Source: an uncultured Verrucomicrobiota bacterium (GTDB taxonomy: Bacteria > Verrucomicrobiota > Verrucomicrobiia > Opitutales > Seribacteraceae). From it: a stretch of DNA of 37,684 nt. This document shows positions 15,709 to 24,022 of this stretch, piece by piece (the stretch's first letter is position 1; each line of letters starts with the position of its first letter). The notes beneath the pieces were generated by a model. That model had not been told where the DNA came from. It did not search any database and saw nothing but the letters and a program-made list of their open reading frames with translations. The stretch lies in NCBI GenBank assembly GCA_902615835.1, contig CACMQL010000017.1:1-37684 (forward strand). Reading direction: 5' to 3'. The position numbers and the translations under genes were made by a program.

Positions 15709-17967
15709 ATGAAGAATTTTATGAACATTAAAAATAGATCTGAATTTATCGGCGGGAAACTTCTCTCGATTCTCCTAGTACCCGTTCTAATGATAGTGAT
15801 TTTTCCCACGGAAATTTTTTCGGCGGAGAAAGTAACTAAAGTTGCAGTCGGGGCCAACCACACTCTGATCCTGAAACAAGATAGCAATGGTAATCCCGGA
15901 ACAATCTGGGCGATGGGAGATAACCAGTATGGACAACTTGGCGATGGTACAACTACACAAAGAAATTTGGCGGTGGAGGTAAAAGTTAGTGGGGTGGCTG
16001 TAAATGGGGTTACTGATATTGCAGCGGGAGACAATCATAGCTTCTACATTAAAAGCGACGGAAGTTTATGGGCCATGGGGTTGAATGCCAATGGACAATT
16101 GGGGGACGGAAATACAACTAATCAAACCTCACCCGTACAAATCCTCACAAGTGGCGTGGCTAAAATTGCCGCCGGTGCTAATCACTCCCTGATTTTGAAA
16201 TCGGACGGATCTCTGCATACTTTCGGACGAAATGACAACGGACAACTGGGGGACGGGACCACCACCCAGCGAAACACCCCCACCCAAATTCTCGCCTCCG
16301 GGGTCTCTCAAATCGCCGGCGGGGGTAATCATAGTATATATCTCAAAACAAACGGGAGCTTGTGGGCCATGGGGTTAAATTCAAGTGGACAGTTGGGGGA
16401 TGGTCTTACAAATGATCGTAACATGTCCTATGAAGTGGAAACCAATGGCGTTACCAAAATTGCCGCCGGGGCCAGTCATAACCTGTATATTAAAAATAGT
16501 TATCTCTGGGCTATGGGTGAGAATGGAGATGGGCAACTGGGGGATTCGACTATTTGGGACCGGAATAGACCCATTTTAGTTCCCGGCATTGATGGCACGA
16601 TCAAGGATGTGATTGCAGATGGAAATCATAGTTTTTATATCCGGCAAAATGGAACCATTTGGGCCATGGGTTCCGATCATTCCGGTCAACTGGGTATCGG
16701 AGACTATTCCTATAAAGATAAAAATGTATCGGTCCAGATACCTGACTCAACCAATGCTTTGATTGCGACAGGGTCTTCTCATTCCTTTTTATTGAAGCCT
16801 GACGGAAGTCTATTGGCTTCTGGTCTGAATGATAAGGGCCAACTGGGTACCGGCAATACCACTAACAGCAATGACTTTCAGGATACAAAAACAAAAGCCT
16901 ATGTTCTAAAGATTTCGCCAACTCCGTCCAATGGAACAGCTTTGATCTCCGGAAATGACACTCACTTCGCCTACAATGAATCTGCCACTGTCACTGCTAA
17001 TCCTAATAATGGATATGTTTTCAGTATTTGGTCAGGTGACATTACAGAGAGTACGAGTTCATATTCTTTCCCGGTAATGGGAGATTACACTTTTACCGCT
17101 AATTTTGGAAAGGACACGGATGATTTGGATAATGACGGGCTTACCAACTACGAGGAATCTTTAAGCATATACACGGACAAGAATAAAACGGATACCGATG
17201 GGGACGGCTTTACTGATTACGAAGAATACAGCACCACTGGGCTTAATCTTGACGGCAATGATTCCGCCCTTCGGACCCTTTTTCTTACGAAGGAAACTAC
17301 TGCCAGAACCGAAGGCCAAACTGCGGGAGTTGCCCTGGTTATCGGAAACCCCGGCTCTTATACCCTCTTTACCCAGGCTGAAAAAGATGATGCCCAGCAG
17401 TCAGGTCAAACAACCGGGATTGCCATGGTTCAGTCAAATCCCGGAACTTATTCGCTCTACAGTAAAAGTGCGTATGACCAAAATTATGCGACTGGGCTTA
17501 ATGATGGAAATATCACAGGTTACACCAGTGGCTACAGTAAAGGATTTTCCGACGGGAATGCCACTGGAATTGCCTATGTCCAGGCGAACCCTCAGAAATA
17601 TAACTTTTTAACGGACGCAGAGAAAAATGCTTCCTACGATTTAGGATACTCCGCGGGATTCGCCGAGGCTGAGGCTGCAGGGTTGGGCGAAGCCCAAGCA
17701 AAACTTGCCTTGGAAAATCTATCAAGCGTGACTTATCTTGACCAAGTTCGTAGTCTTCAGAATTCAAAACCCCATACGGATGACTGGTATTTCCAACCCG
17801 GCCTTGGTTGGATTTGGACTAACCGGGATACTTTTCCATTTCTATATCGGCAGGCAACCGATGGCGTTACTGAAGGATGGTTATATTTTAGCCAATTACC
17901 TGAACAAATCCAAAAACCCTATTACGATTACAACTCACAGAAATGGATGTCGGCATCCGGCAACTGA
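15709..17967 (+). CDS. Secreted RCC1-repeat beta-propeller mosaic protein
   Basis: After an N-terminal signal or anchor helix (about 17-40) come seven RCC1-type repeats (about 42-395). Each has a G-x-NH(S/T)-x-x-(I/L)-K unit and a WAMG-x(4)-GQLG(D/I/T)G unit, enough for a complete seven-bladed propeller. An InlB B-type/bacterial repeat follows (about 400-470, ending YTFTANFG). Next are two thrombospondin-3/EF-like calcium loops (DLDNDGLTNYEE and DTDGDGFTDYEE). Then come Gly-spaced repeats with (A/T)G-(I/V)-A-x-V-x-x-NP-x-x-Y (about 520-670). The last 62 residues (691-752) are a Trp/Tyr-rich module (LGWIWTN, FPFLY, GWLYF, W). All point to an extracellular surface protein. It is the last gene of the run that starts with TpsB. 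Confidence 0.88.
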   Translation: MKNFMNIKNRSEFIGGKLLSILLVPVLMIVIFPTEIFSAEKVTKVAVGANHTLILKQDSNGNPGTIWAMGDNQYGQLGDGTTTQRNLAVEVKVSGVAVNGVTDIAAGDNHSFYIKSDGSLWAMGLNANGQLGDGNTTNQTSPVQILTSGVAKIAAGANHSLILKSDGSLHTFGRNDNGQLGDGTTTQRNTPTQILASGVSQIAGGGNHSIYLKTNGSLWAMGLNSSGQLGDGLTNDRNMSYEVETNGVTKIAAGASHNLYIKNSYLWAMGENGDGQLGDSTIWDRNRPILVPGIDGTIKDVIADGNHSFYIRQNGTIWAMGSDHSGQLGIGDYSYKDKNVSVQIPDSTNALIATGSSHSFLLKPDGSLLASGLNDKGQLGTGNTTNSNDFQDTKTKAYVLKISPTPSNGTALISGNDTHFAYNESATVTANPNNGYVFSIWSGDITESTSSYSFPVMGDYTFTANFGKDTDDLDNDGLTNYEESLSIYTDKNKTDTDGDGFTDYEEYSTTGLNLDGNDSALRTLFLTKETTARTEGQTAGVALVIGNPGSYTLFTQAEKDDAQQSGQTTGIAMVQSNPGTYSLYSKSAYDQNYATGLNDGNITGYTSGYSKGFSDGNATGIAYVQANPQKYNFLTDAEKNASYDLGYSAGFAEAEAAGLGEAQAKLALENLSSVTYLDQVRSLQNSKPHTDDWYFQPGLGWIWTNRDTFPFLYRQATDGVTEGWLYFSQLPEQIQKPYYDYNSQKWMSASGN

Positions 17968-18000
17968 TTAATTTTTGAAAAAGTAGATCGGTTTTTTCCG

Positions 18001-18027
18001 TTCGGGGTTGCCCCGAAGTCATTTTCT
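18001..18027 (+). terminator. Possible intrinsic terminator after the RCC1 gene
   Basis: TTCGGGG and CCCCGAA form a perfect 7-bp stem around a 3-base TTG loop (18001-18017), followed by a T-rich but interrupted tract (ATTTTCTCTTTT). It separates the surface-protein run from the antiporter operon. The broken T-tract makes it weaker than the one after ahcY. Confidence 0.55.
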
Positions 18028-18060
18028 CTTTTGATCGGGATGTAATCTTCACTTCAAGCG

Positions 18061-18564
18061 TTGTATCCTCTTGTCATATTTTTTTTGTTGTTGCTCAACT
18101 GGGTAATCCTATCGGGTAAATTCGATGCGTTTCATTTGGGACTGGGGGTCATTTCATGTGTAGTTGTTACCTGGATTTCCCATGACCTTCTCTATTATGA
18201 CAGGAAAAAAGGTGGGTCGGAGCGTTTACGGGAAGCGTGGGCTTTCATTAAATATCTGCCTTGGATTACCTGGGAGGTGATTAAGGCCAATCTTCATGTC
18301 TTCAAATTGGCAATGACCCAAAAGGGATACGAGGAGATGTCCCCCCGGGTAGTCACTTTTGAAACTTATCTCAAAACAGATTTTGCCAAGTTTGTACTCG
18401 CCAATTCCATTACCCTGACCCCTGGAACCATAACCATGCTGATTAGGGGGGATGTGTTCCACATTCACACCATGAGCCAGTTTCTTGAAGATGATCTGTT
18501 AACGGGAGGGATCGAAAGAAAAGTGGCTGAAGTTTTTGAACCTGAGGTCTTACTCCAAAAATGA
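18061..18564 (+). CDS. mrpE: Mrp-type Na+/H+ antiporter subunit E
   Basis: MrpE is a small membrane subunit of the multisubunit cation/proton antiporter. Two hydrophobic segments open the protein (about 2-15 and 24-40). The family region AWAFIKYLPWITWEVIKANLHV and the NSITLTPGTITM stretch are characteristic. The 167 residues are normal. An in-frame TAA at 18043-18045 leaves TTG (18061) as the first usable start. It heads a ten-gene run in which every junction is an overlap or a short gap. The stop overlaps mrpF by ATGA. Confidence 0.92.
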   Translation: MYPLVIFFLLLLNWVILSGKFDAFHLGLGVISCVVVTWISHDLLYYDRKKGGSERLREAWAFIKYLPWITWEVIKANLHVFKLAMTQKGYEEMSPRVVTFETYLKTDFAKFVLANSITLTPGTITMLIRGDVFHIHTMSQFLEDDLLTGGIERKVAEVFEPEVLLQK

Positions 18565-18875
18565 CCGAGTGGTTTGCCATTGTTATGGGAACGAGTCTTT
18601 TCGTTCTAATGATTCCAGTCATTTACCGGATTTGCAAGGGACCCACCGGATTTGATCGTATTTTAGGGGTTAATGTGATTGGCACCAAGACTGCCGTCTT
18701 ACTGGTGATTATTGGTACGCTCTATGAGCGTGTGGAAATGTTTGTGGATTTTGCCCTGACCTATGCGCTTCTTAATTTTGTTGCCGCCATTATTGTTTCA
18801 AGATACCTAAACCGAACCATTTCACTGAAAGAAATGGAAGCCAGAGAAAAAGAAAAAGGGAGGATTAAGGCATAG
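18561..18875 (+). CDS. mrpF: Mrp-type antiporter subunit F
   Basis: This 104-residue protein has three membrane helices and the MrpF signature YRICKGPTGFDRILGVNVIGTK. It is an accessory membrane subunit of the antiporter complex. The start ATG overlaps the mrpE stop by four bases, and mrpG begins two bases after its stop. A short charged C-terminal tail (KEMEAREKEKGRIKA) extends into the cytoplasm. The length is slightly above the usual 90-95 because of that tail. Confidence 0.92.
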   Translation: MTEWFAIVMGTSLFVLMIPVIYRICKGPTGFDRILGVNVIGTKTAVLLVIIGTLYERVEMFVDFALTYALLNFVAAIIVSRYLNRTISLKEMEAREKEKGRIKA

Positions 18876-18877
18876 CC

Positions 18878-19294
18878 ATGGATTCTTTTTTTTTGGCTAC
18901 TCTGGCCATATCCGGGCAGGATGGGAATGACGGGTTTCTGCTGTTGCAAATTCTCGGCTGGTTACTGGGTATTATCGGGTTGGTTTTCTTTTTGGGTTCC
19001 GCCGTGGGGATGGTGCGTTTTCCGGACTTTTACACCCGGATGCATGCGGCAGGCAAAGGAGATACGCTTTCCACGATGCTGATGTTAAGCGGGTTTGGAT
19101 TAGTGACGATCGAGGATTTTTCGATCGGCAGCTTCCTGGTCCTTTTAAAAATCCTGGCAGTTGTTCTATTTATTTATCTGACCACGCCCACCAGTTCCCA
19201 TGCTTTAATGCGGGCCGCTTTTGAGGACGATGAGATGCCCATGACGGAAGAGGATCTGAAAAAGACCAACCGTAAGGGCCAAAAAAAGAAGTAA
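18878..19294 (+). CDS. mrpG: Mrp-type antiporter subunit G
   Basis: MrpG is a three-helix accessory subunit. The diagnostic stretch is GMVRFPDFYTRMHAAGKGDTL, followed by YLTTPTSSHALMRAAF. Its N-terminus (MDSFFLATLAISGQDGND) precedes the first membrane helix, and the C-terminus is a Lys-rich tail. The stop shares a base with the start of the next gene (TAATG). The length of 138 residues is within the family range. Confidence 0.93.
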   Translation: MDSFFLATLAISGQDGNDGFLLLQILGWLLGIIGLVFFLGSAVGMVRFPDFYTRMHAAGKGDTLSTMLMLSGFGLVTIEDFSIGSFLVLLKILAVVLFIYLTTPTSSHALMRAAFEDDEMPMTEEDLKKTNRKGQKKK

Positions 19295-19542
19295 TGGGAC
19301 TCGAAATATTTAACACTTTTATTTTACTTCTATTGGTGGTGGCTGCGGTGACCTCCCTGTGGGTGAAAGACCTACTTGTTTCTGCGGTTGTTTTTGGGGT
19401 ATACAGCTTTTTGATGTGCCTGCTTTGGGCGGAAATGGGAGCCGTGGATGTGGCGTTTACCGAGGCCACCGTGGGTGCCGGAATCAGTACGGTTGTGCTG
19501 GTTGCGACTGTTTTCCACTTGCGGAGGAAATCCAACGACTGA
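19294..19542 (+). CDS. MbhD/DUF4040-type antiporter subunit
   Basis: This 82-residue protein is three membrane helices with the motif GVYSFLMCLLWAEMGAVDVAFTEATVGAGIS. It corresponds to the MbhD-type domain (DUF4040), which in classical Mrp antiporters is fused near the C-terminus of subunit A and in archaeal membrane-bound hydrogenases is a separate subunit. Here it is free-standing between mrpG and the mrpB-type gene, with one-base overlaps at both ends. It contributes the membrane segment with a conserved Glu in the E-x-TVGAG stretch. Confidence 0.88.
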   Translation: MGLEIFNTFILLLLVVAAVTSLWVKDLLVSAVVFGVYSFLMCLLWAEMGAVDVAFTEATVGAGISTVVLVATVFHLRRKSND

Positions 19543-20291
19543 TGAAGCTCTTTTCTCTCATTCCCGTGCTTGCCATTGGGGCTCTGCTCTTATGGGCCGG
19601 GCAGGATTTCCCCAAATGGGGGGACCTGGCGTCGCCCGCTTCCAAGTCTTCCGTTTCGAGCCATTTTATCGCCAAGACCGGGGTGGATACGGAAGTGCCC
19701 AACATGGTCACCGCGGTGCTCGCGGATTATCGCGGTTTTGATACCATGTTTGAAACCGTTGTGGTCTTCATTGCCGGGACGGCGGTGATCGCCATTCTCC
19801 GCGGATCTTCGATAGGGCGGCCGAGAAGAAAAGATCATGAGGTGGAGGCTGAACCTGATCTTATCGTAACCAACACGGTAAGACTGATCGTCCCCGTAAT
19901 ACAAATCTTCGCTTTTTATGTATTGGCCCATGGACATGTAAGTCCCGGGGGAGGTTTTCAGGGCGGGGTGCTTATGGGTGCTAGTTTTATCCTGATCGCC
20001 TTATCATGGGACTTGGAAAAAGCCATGGCCCGCTTTCCCATTGAAAGATGCCTGTTTGTGGCAGCCATGGGAATCGTGCTTTATGGTGGAATTGGGCTGC
20101 TCTCGATGTTGTTGGGTGGCGAATTTCTCGACTATGCGGAACTGGAAAAAATATTTCCGGTTTCCCGGGGGATGGCCCGCTATTATGCAATACTTGGGGT
20201 TGAAATTGGGGTGGGGTTTACCGTCGCTTCAATCATGTTTGTTTTGTACGCAAACCTGGCTTCGGAAGGCCGTCTCAAGGAGGGGCTTTGA
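19542..20291 (+). CDS. mrpB: Fused MbhE-like and MrpB antiporter subunit
   Basis: The ATG at 19542 overlaps the preceding stop (TGATG), giving 249 residues. The first 90 resemble MbhE: a membrane helix, then NMVTAVLADYRGFDTMFETVVVF. The rest is MrpB: helices with TVRLIVPVIQIFAFYVLAHGHVSPGGGFQGG, the hallmark HxxPGGGFQGG loop. In standard Mrp operons MbhE belongs to the end of subunit A, so this fusion together with the separate MbhD gene shows that subunit A has been rearranged. An open frame continues upstream of the ATG, but it would overlap the DUF4040 gene and is not family-like. Confidence 0.9.
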   Translation: MKLFSLIPVLAIGALLLWAGQDFPKWGDLASPASKSSVSSHFIAKTGVDTEVPNMVTAVLADYRGFDTMFETVVVFIAGTAVIAILRGSSIGRPRRKDHEVEAEPDLIVTNTVRLIVPVIQIFAFYVLAHGHVSPGGGFQGGVLMGASFILIALSWDLEKAMARFPIERCLFVAAMGIVLYGGIGLLSMLLGGEFLDYAELEKIFPVSRGMARYYAILGVEIGVGFTVASIMFVLYANLASEGRLKEGL

Positions 20292-20308
20292 TCCTTAAAA
20301 AGTAAGCC

Positions 20309-20968
20309 ATGGATGGAGGAAGCTTAGTTAGCGAGCTATTGATCGAGCGATTGAACTATTGCATTTATGTGATTTTGCTTTTGATCGGACTGTGGGCGAT
20401 GCTTGCCAAGAGAAACCTGGTCAAAAAACTGATTGGAATGTCTATTTTCCAGACCGCGATCATTCTTTTTTATGTCTCGATTGCGGTTAAAAAAGATGCG
20501 ACCATCCCGATTTATTTGGCGGAACATGATCCTCATGGCAGTCATGCGCAGGAATCCGCTGACCAAAATACTACCGGAAATCAGGAGTCCTCGCAAGGGC
20601 CCGTTGCATTACAGCCTGAAACGGTGAAGGGATATGCGAACCCTCTGCCTCATGTGCTCATGCTGACCGCCATTGTGGTGGGCGTGGCCACGCTGGGACT
20701 TGCCCTGGCCTTGACCCAAAGAATTTATCAGGGATATGGAACCATTGAGGAGGACGAGCTGCTCGACAAATTGGACCGGGCGGATGAACGGGCAAGCGTG
20801 TCTCCACTAATCAGGGAGAAACGGAATGAGCAGAGAAGAGAGGCGAACCAACGAGCGAGAGCCCGGGCGGCAGGGGGTTTGGTGGCCAAGGGTAAGCAAA
20901 AAGCACAACCGAAACGGACCTCTCCAAGGTCATCCGTGGATGAGGAGAAGCCTGAACCAAAAAAATAA
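20309..20968 (+). CDS. mrpC: Mrp-type antiporter subunit C (NuoK-like), extended
   Basis: MrpC is homologous to NuoK of respiratory complex I and has three membrane helices. Visible are the NLVKKLIGMSIFQTAIILFY core and NPLPHVLMLTAIVVGVATLGLALAL. At 219 residues it is about twice the usual length. One extra part is a hydrophilic insert between helices two and three (about 70-105, His/Gln/Ser-rich). The other is a long Lys/Arg/Gln-rich tail from about 150. The stop overlaps the next start (TAATG). The tail's role is unknown; cytoplasmic anchoring or nucleic-acid-like charge are only guesses. Confidence 0.9.
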   Translation: MDGGSLVSELLIERLNYCIYVILLLIGLWAMLAKRNLVKKLIGMSIFQTAIILFYVSIAVKKDATIPIYLAEHDPHGSHAQESADQNTTGNQESSQGPVALQPETVKGYANPLPHVLMLTAIVVGVATLGLALALTQRIYQGYGTIEEDELLDKLDRADERASVSPLIREKRNEQRREANQRARARAAGGLVAKGKQKAQPKRTSPRSSVDEEKPEPKK

Positions 20969-22527
20969 TGGAAAATTCAATCGCATGGATTTTCATCTTT
21001 CCGCTCTTTGGGTCCGCCTTCGTAGCCTTGTCCCGCTATGTAAATATAAAGTTAGCTTATCCAATATCGGTTCTATCCATGGCCGGAGCTTTTTGGGCCG
21101 GAGTGGAAACCCTGCAGCAGGCAGTAGCGTCCCCAAATCACGAAATTTCATATCTTCTCGGCGGTTGGACTTTAGACCTCTATCCGCGGGGAGTGGGAAT
21201 TGAATTCCGGGCAGACATTCTTGCCTCCTTAATTGCCTTGATTGTACTGGGTGTTGGTTTGCTGGTTACGATCTATTCAAAAATTCATGTTGAAAAAGAG
21301 ACACGCAATAAGGAAGCCATTTACTATTCCCTGATGCTTCTGCAAATAACCGGTCTCGCCGGGATCTGCCTGACTGGCGATGCTTTCAATCTCTATGTGT
21401 TGATCGAAGTGGCGGCTCTTACCGGTTATGGGTTAATCGCCATGGGTTCAAACCGGGCAGCTGCGGCCAGTTATAATTATTTAATCCTGGGAACCATTGG
21501 GGCCTCGCTCTACCTGCTCGGCGTTGGATATCTCTACATCAAAACAGGTACCTTAAACATGGTGGGTATTCGCGAAGTTATTGAAACTCACGGTCTTGCC
21601 GGGTCCCAGACCATGCAGGTTGCCTTTGTACTTATCGGAGTGGGGATTCTGATTAAGATGGCCTTCTTCCCTTTTCATGCATGGCTTCCCCATGCGTACT
21701 GTAATGCCCCCACCACGACCTCCTGTTTATTGGCCCCCTTAGTCACCAAAGTGATGATCTATGTGATGATCCGGATGATCCTGTCCGTATTTGGGGTGGA
21801 ATTTTCATTTGAGTCAACCATTTGGGTAAGCTGGATGCCATGGTTGGTGGTGATCGCCATTGTCTGTGCGGCCTTTCTTGCCCTCTCCCAAAGGGAAATC
21901 AAGCGGATGCTGGCCTATCTGATTGTTGCGGAAGTTGGCTACATGGTGGGAGGGGTCTGGATTTATAACTACTACGGTCTGATTGGCTCGATCTTTCACA
22001 TCATCAGCGATGCCTGCATGACCTTGTGCTTGTTCTTAGGTGCGGGAATCATCCTGCACAAATGTAAGACGACCCACTTTGACGGAATCCGGGGATTATT
22101 TTCCAAAATGCCCCTGACGGTGACAGGGTTTTTCGTGGGTGGTTTTTCGATTATTGGACTGCCTCCAACCTGTGGTTTTTTCAGCAAGTGGTACCTGATT
22201 ACCGGAGGCATGGTGTCCGGGCGTTGGGAATATTTGGTCGTGTTGATGTTTTCCACCATGGTCATGGTTATTTTGTTTTTCCGCTTGATCGAGAGAATTC
22301 ATTTGGCGGTTGATGAGAGTGGGAAAAATCTGGGTCATGGTCATGGTGATCTCGGCTTGTCCAACGAGCAGACGAGATTTGACGAGGCTCCGCTGGTGAT
22401 GCTAATCCCCTTGCTGGTGGCCGCTTCCACTGTGCTTTTAATTGGTGTTTATAATCAGGAAGTGGTCAATCAAATCGAAACCTTTTTGCAGGCTTACGAC
22501 ATGCCGACCGGAGTGGTTTACAAATGA
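20968..22527 (+). CDS. mrpD: Mrp-type antiporter subunit D (proton-channel subunit 1)
   Basis: This roughly 14-helix subunit belongs to the complex I ND2/ND4/ND5 family and is a proton/cation channel of the antiporter. The conserved membrane Glu is in NLYVLIEVAALTGYG, and the key Lys residues are in GILIKMAFFPFHAWLPHA and VTKVMIYVMIRM. A His/Gly-rich loop (GHGHGD) lies near the C-terminus. The 519 residues are the normal size. It is the first of three such subunits in this operon and overlaps the next by ATGA. Residues needed for proton transfer appear intact. Confidence 0.93.
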   Translation: MENSIAWIFIFPLFGSAFVALSRYVNIKLAYPISVLSMAGAFWAGVETLQQAVASPNHEISYLLGGWTLDLYPRGVGIEFRADILASLIALIVLGVGLLVTIYSKIHVEKETRNKEAIYYSLMLLQITGLAGICLTGDAFNLYVLIEVAALTGYGLIAMGSNRAAAASYNYLILGTIGASLYLLGVGYLYIKTGTLNMVGIREVIETHGLAGSQTMQVAFVLIGVGILIKMAFFPFHAWLPHAYCNAPTTTSCLLAPLVTKVMIYVMIRMILSVFGVEFSFESTIWVSWMPWLVVIAIVCAAFLALSQREIKRMLAYLIVAEVGYMVGGVWIYNYYGLIGSIFHIISDACMTLCLFLGAGIILHKCKTTHFDGIRGLFSKMPLTVTGFFVGGFSIIGLPPTCGFFSKWYLITGGMVSGRWEYLVVLMFSTMVMVILFFRLIERIHLAVDESGKNLGHGHGDLGLSNEQTRFDEAPLVMLIPLLVAASTVLLIGVYNQEVVNQIETFLQAYDMPTGVVYK

Positions 22528-24011
22528 GTTCGCCAATGACAGTCGAAGATGTTCGTCCCCTGATTGCCCTGATCACACCCTGGTTTGGCCTGCTTGGAAT
22601 CATCCTGGCAGGGGAGAAGCGGGCGAACCTGCGTGAAATCGTTACTTTTGTTGCCGCTTCGGTACAGGCGGCGGTCGTACTTTCGATGCTACCGCTAGTA
22701 TTGGGTGGGAATATTATCGAATTTCAAATCTGGCAGATTTTTACCCATGTTCCCATGCTTTTGCGGGTGGACGGGCCCGGCCTTCTTTTTGCCATGGTTG
22801 CTTCCATTCTCTGGATTGCCACCACACTTTACTCGATTGGTTACATGAGAGGGTTGCATGAGCATGCCCAGACCCGCTTTTATTCCTTTTTCGCCCTTTC
22901 GCTTTCAGCCACTATGGGGGTTGCCTTTTCGGCAAACATGCTGACCATTTATTTTTTCTATGAAATGCTCTCCTTGTCCACTTTTCCCTTGGTCACACAC
23001 ATGCAGGACAAGGAGGCGAGAACGGGCGGACGTACCTATCTTGGCTACCTGCTTTTTACCTCTCTTTGCCTACTTCTACCCGCCTTAAGCTGGTGTTACA
23101 TTTGGCTGGACGGGGGTCAGATGGCCATGGACTTTCTGGCCGATACCGGAAAGATTGGTGAATTTAACCAGAACACTCAGATTGTTTTGTTGTTTCTTTT
23201 TACCTGCGGTTTCGCCAAAGCCGGGTTGATGCCCTTTCATTCCTGGCTTCCCGGTGCAATGGTTGCCCCGACTCCCGTTTCCGCGTTGCTTCATGCGGTC
23301 GCAGTGGTGAAGGTCGGGGTGTTCTGTGTCTATCGCGTATATGCAGATATTTTCGGAACGGATGTCCTGACTGAAATAAGCGGCGAGGAGTGGGCGATGA
23401 TACTGGCTTCGGCCACCATTCTTATATCCTCGCTGATCGCCCTCTCACAGGACAACCTGAAGCGTAGGCTGGCATTTTCCACCATTGGACAATTGGGTTA
23501 TATTATCTTGGGAGCGGCGATTGCCACGGATCGCGGCCAGGGCGGGGCCGTCCTTCACATTGCGATGCATGCCTGTGGGAAAATCACCTTATTTTTCTGT
23601 GCGGGTGCCATCTTTGTGGCCACCGGGAAAAAGTATGTGAGTCAGTTGCGAGGACTCGGGCGACAGATGCCGGTCACCATGGGAGCTTTTATGATCGGTT
23701 CGCTGAGTGTGATTGGCTTACCTCCTTTGGGAGGCTTCGTCAGCAAGTGGTACTTGGCATTGGGAGCGCTGGATCGGGACGCCATGTGGGTCGTGGCAGT
23801 TTTATTGGTCAGTTCTTTGCTGAATGTATTTTATTTACTGCCGGTCGCAGTAACAGCCTTTTTCCGTTCAGAGAATTCAGGGGAGGATCACGAAGAAATC
23901 AAGGAAGCACCCTGGCCATGCGTGGTTCCTTTGGCCTTCACTGCACTTGGATGCTTTGCCCTTTTCTTTTGGTCAGATGCATTACTCAACCTATCGGGGG
24001 TTACCCCCTGA
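22524..24011 (+). CDS. Proton-channel subunit 2 (MrpD/NuoN-M-like)
   Basis: A second member of the antiporter-like membrane family, 495 residues. It shows MLTIYFFYEMLSLSTFPLVTH with the channel Glu, GFAKAGLMPFHSWLPGAMVAPTPVS with the conserved Lys and HSWLP motif, AVVKVGVFCVYRVY, and a later KWYLALGAL. It differs clearly from its neighbours, so it is not a recent duplicate. In Mrp-like clusters of this order the second D-type subunit takes part in the same membrane complex. The start overlaps the previous stop by four bases. Confidence 0.9.
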   Translation: MSSPMTVEDVRPLIALITPWFGLLGIILAGEKRANLREIVTFVAASVQAAVVLSMLPLVLGGNIIEFQIWQIFTHVPMLLRVDGPGLLFAMVASILWIATTLYSIGYMRGLHEHAQTRFYSFFALSLSATMGVAFSANMLTIYFFYEMLSLSTFPLVTHMQDKEARTGGRTYLGYLLFTSLCLLLPALSWCYIWLDGGQMAMDFLADTGKIGEFNQNTQIVLLFLFTCGFAKAGLMPFHSWLPGAMVAPTPVSALLHAVAVVKVGVFCVYRVYADIFGTDVLTEISGEEWAMILASATILISSLIALSQDNLKRRLAFSTIGQLGYIILGAAIATDRGQGGAVLHIAMHACGKITLFFCAGAIFVATGKKYVSQLRGLGRQMPVTMGAFMIGSLSVIGLPPLGGFVSKWYLALGALDRDAMWVVAVLLVSSLLNVFYLLPVAVTAFFRSENSGEDHEEIKEAPWPCVVPLAFTALGCFALFFWSDALLNLSGVTP

Positions 24012-24022
24012 TTTTATCAAAC

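Noticed and set aside
15835-16900. DNA repeat array or CRISPR in the RCC1 region
   Set aside because: The repetition follows codons of the RCC1 blades with divergent bases and about 150-bp spacing. There are no identical short direct repeats with unique spacers.
19359-19541. N-terminal extension of the MrpB-type gene
   Set aside because: The upstream frame overlaps the DUF4040 gene in another frame, is Cys/Gly/Arg-rich and has no membrane character. The TGATG junction supports the later ATG.
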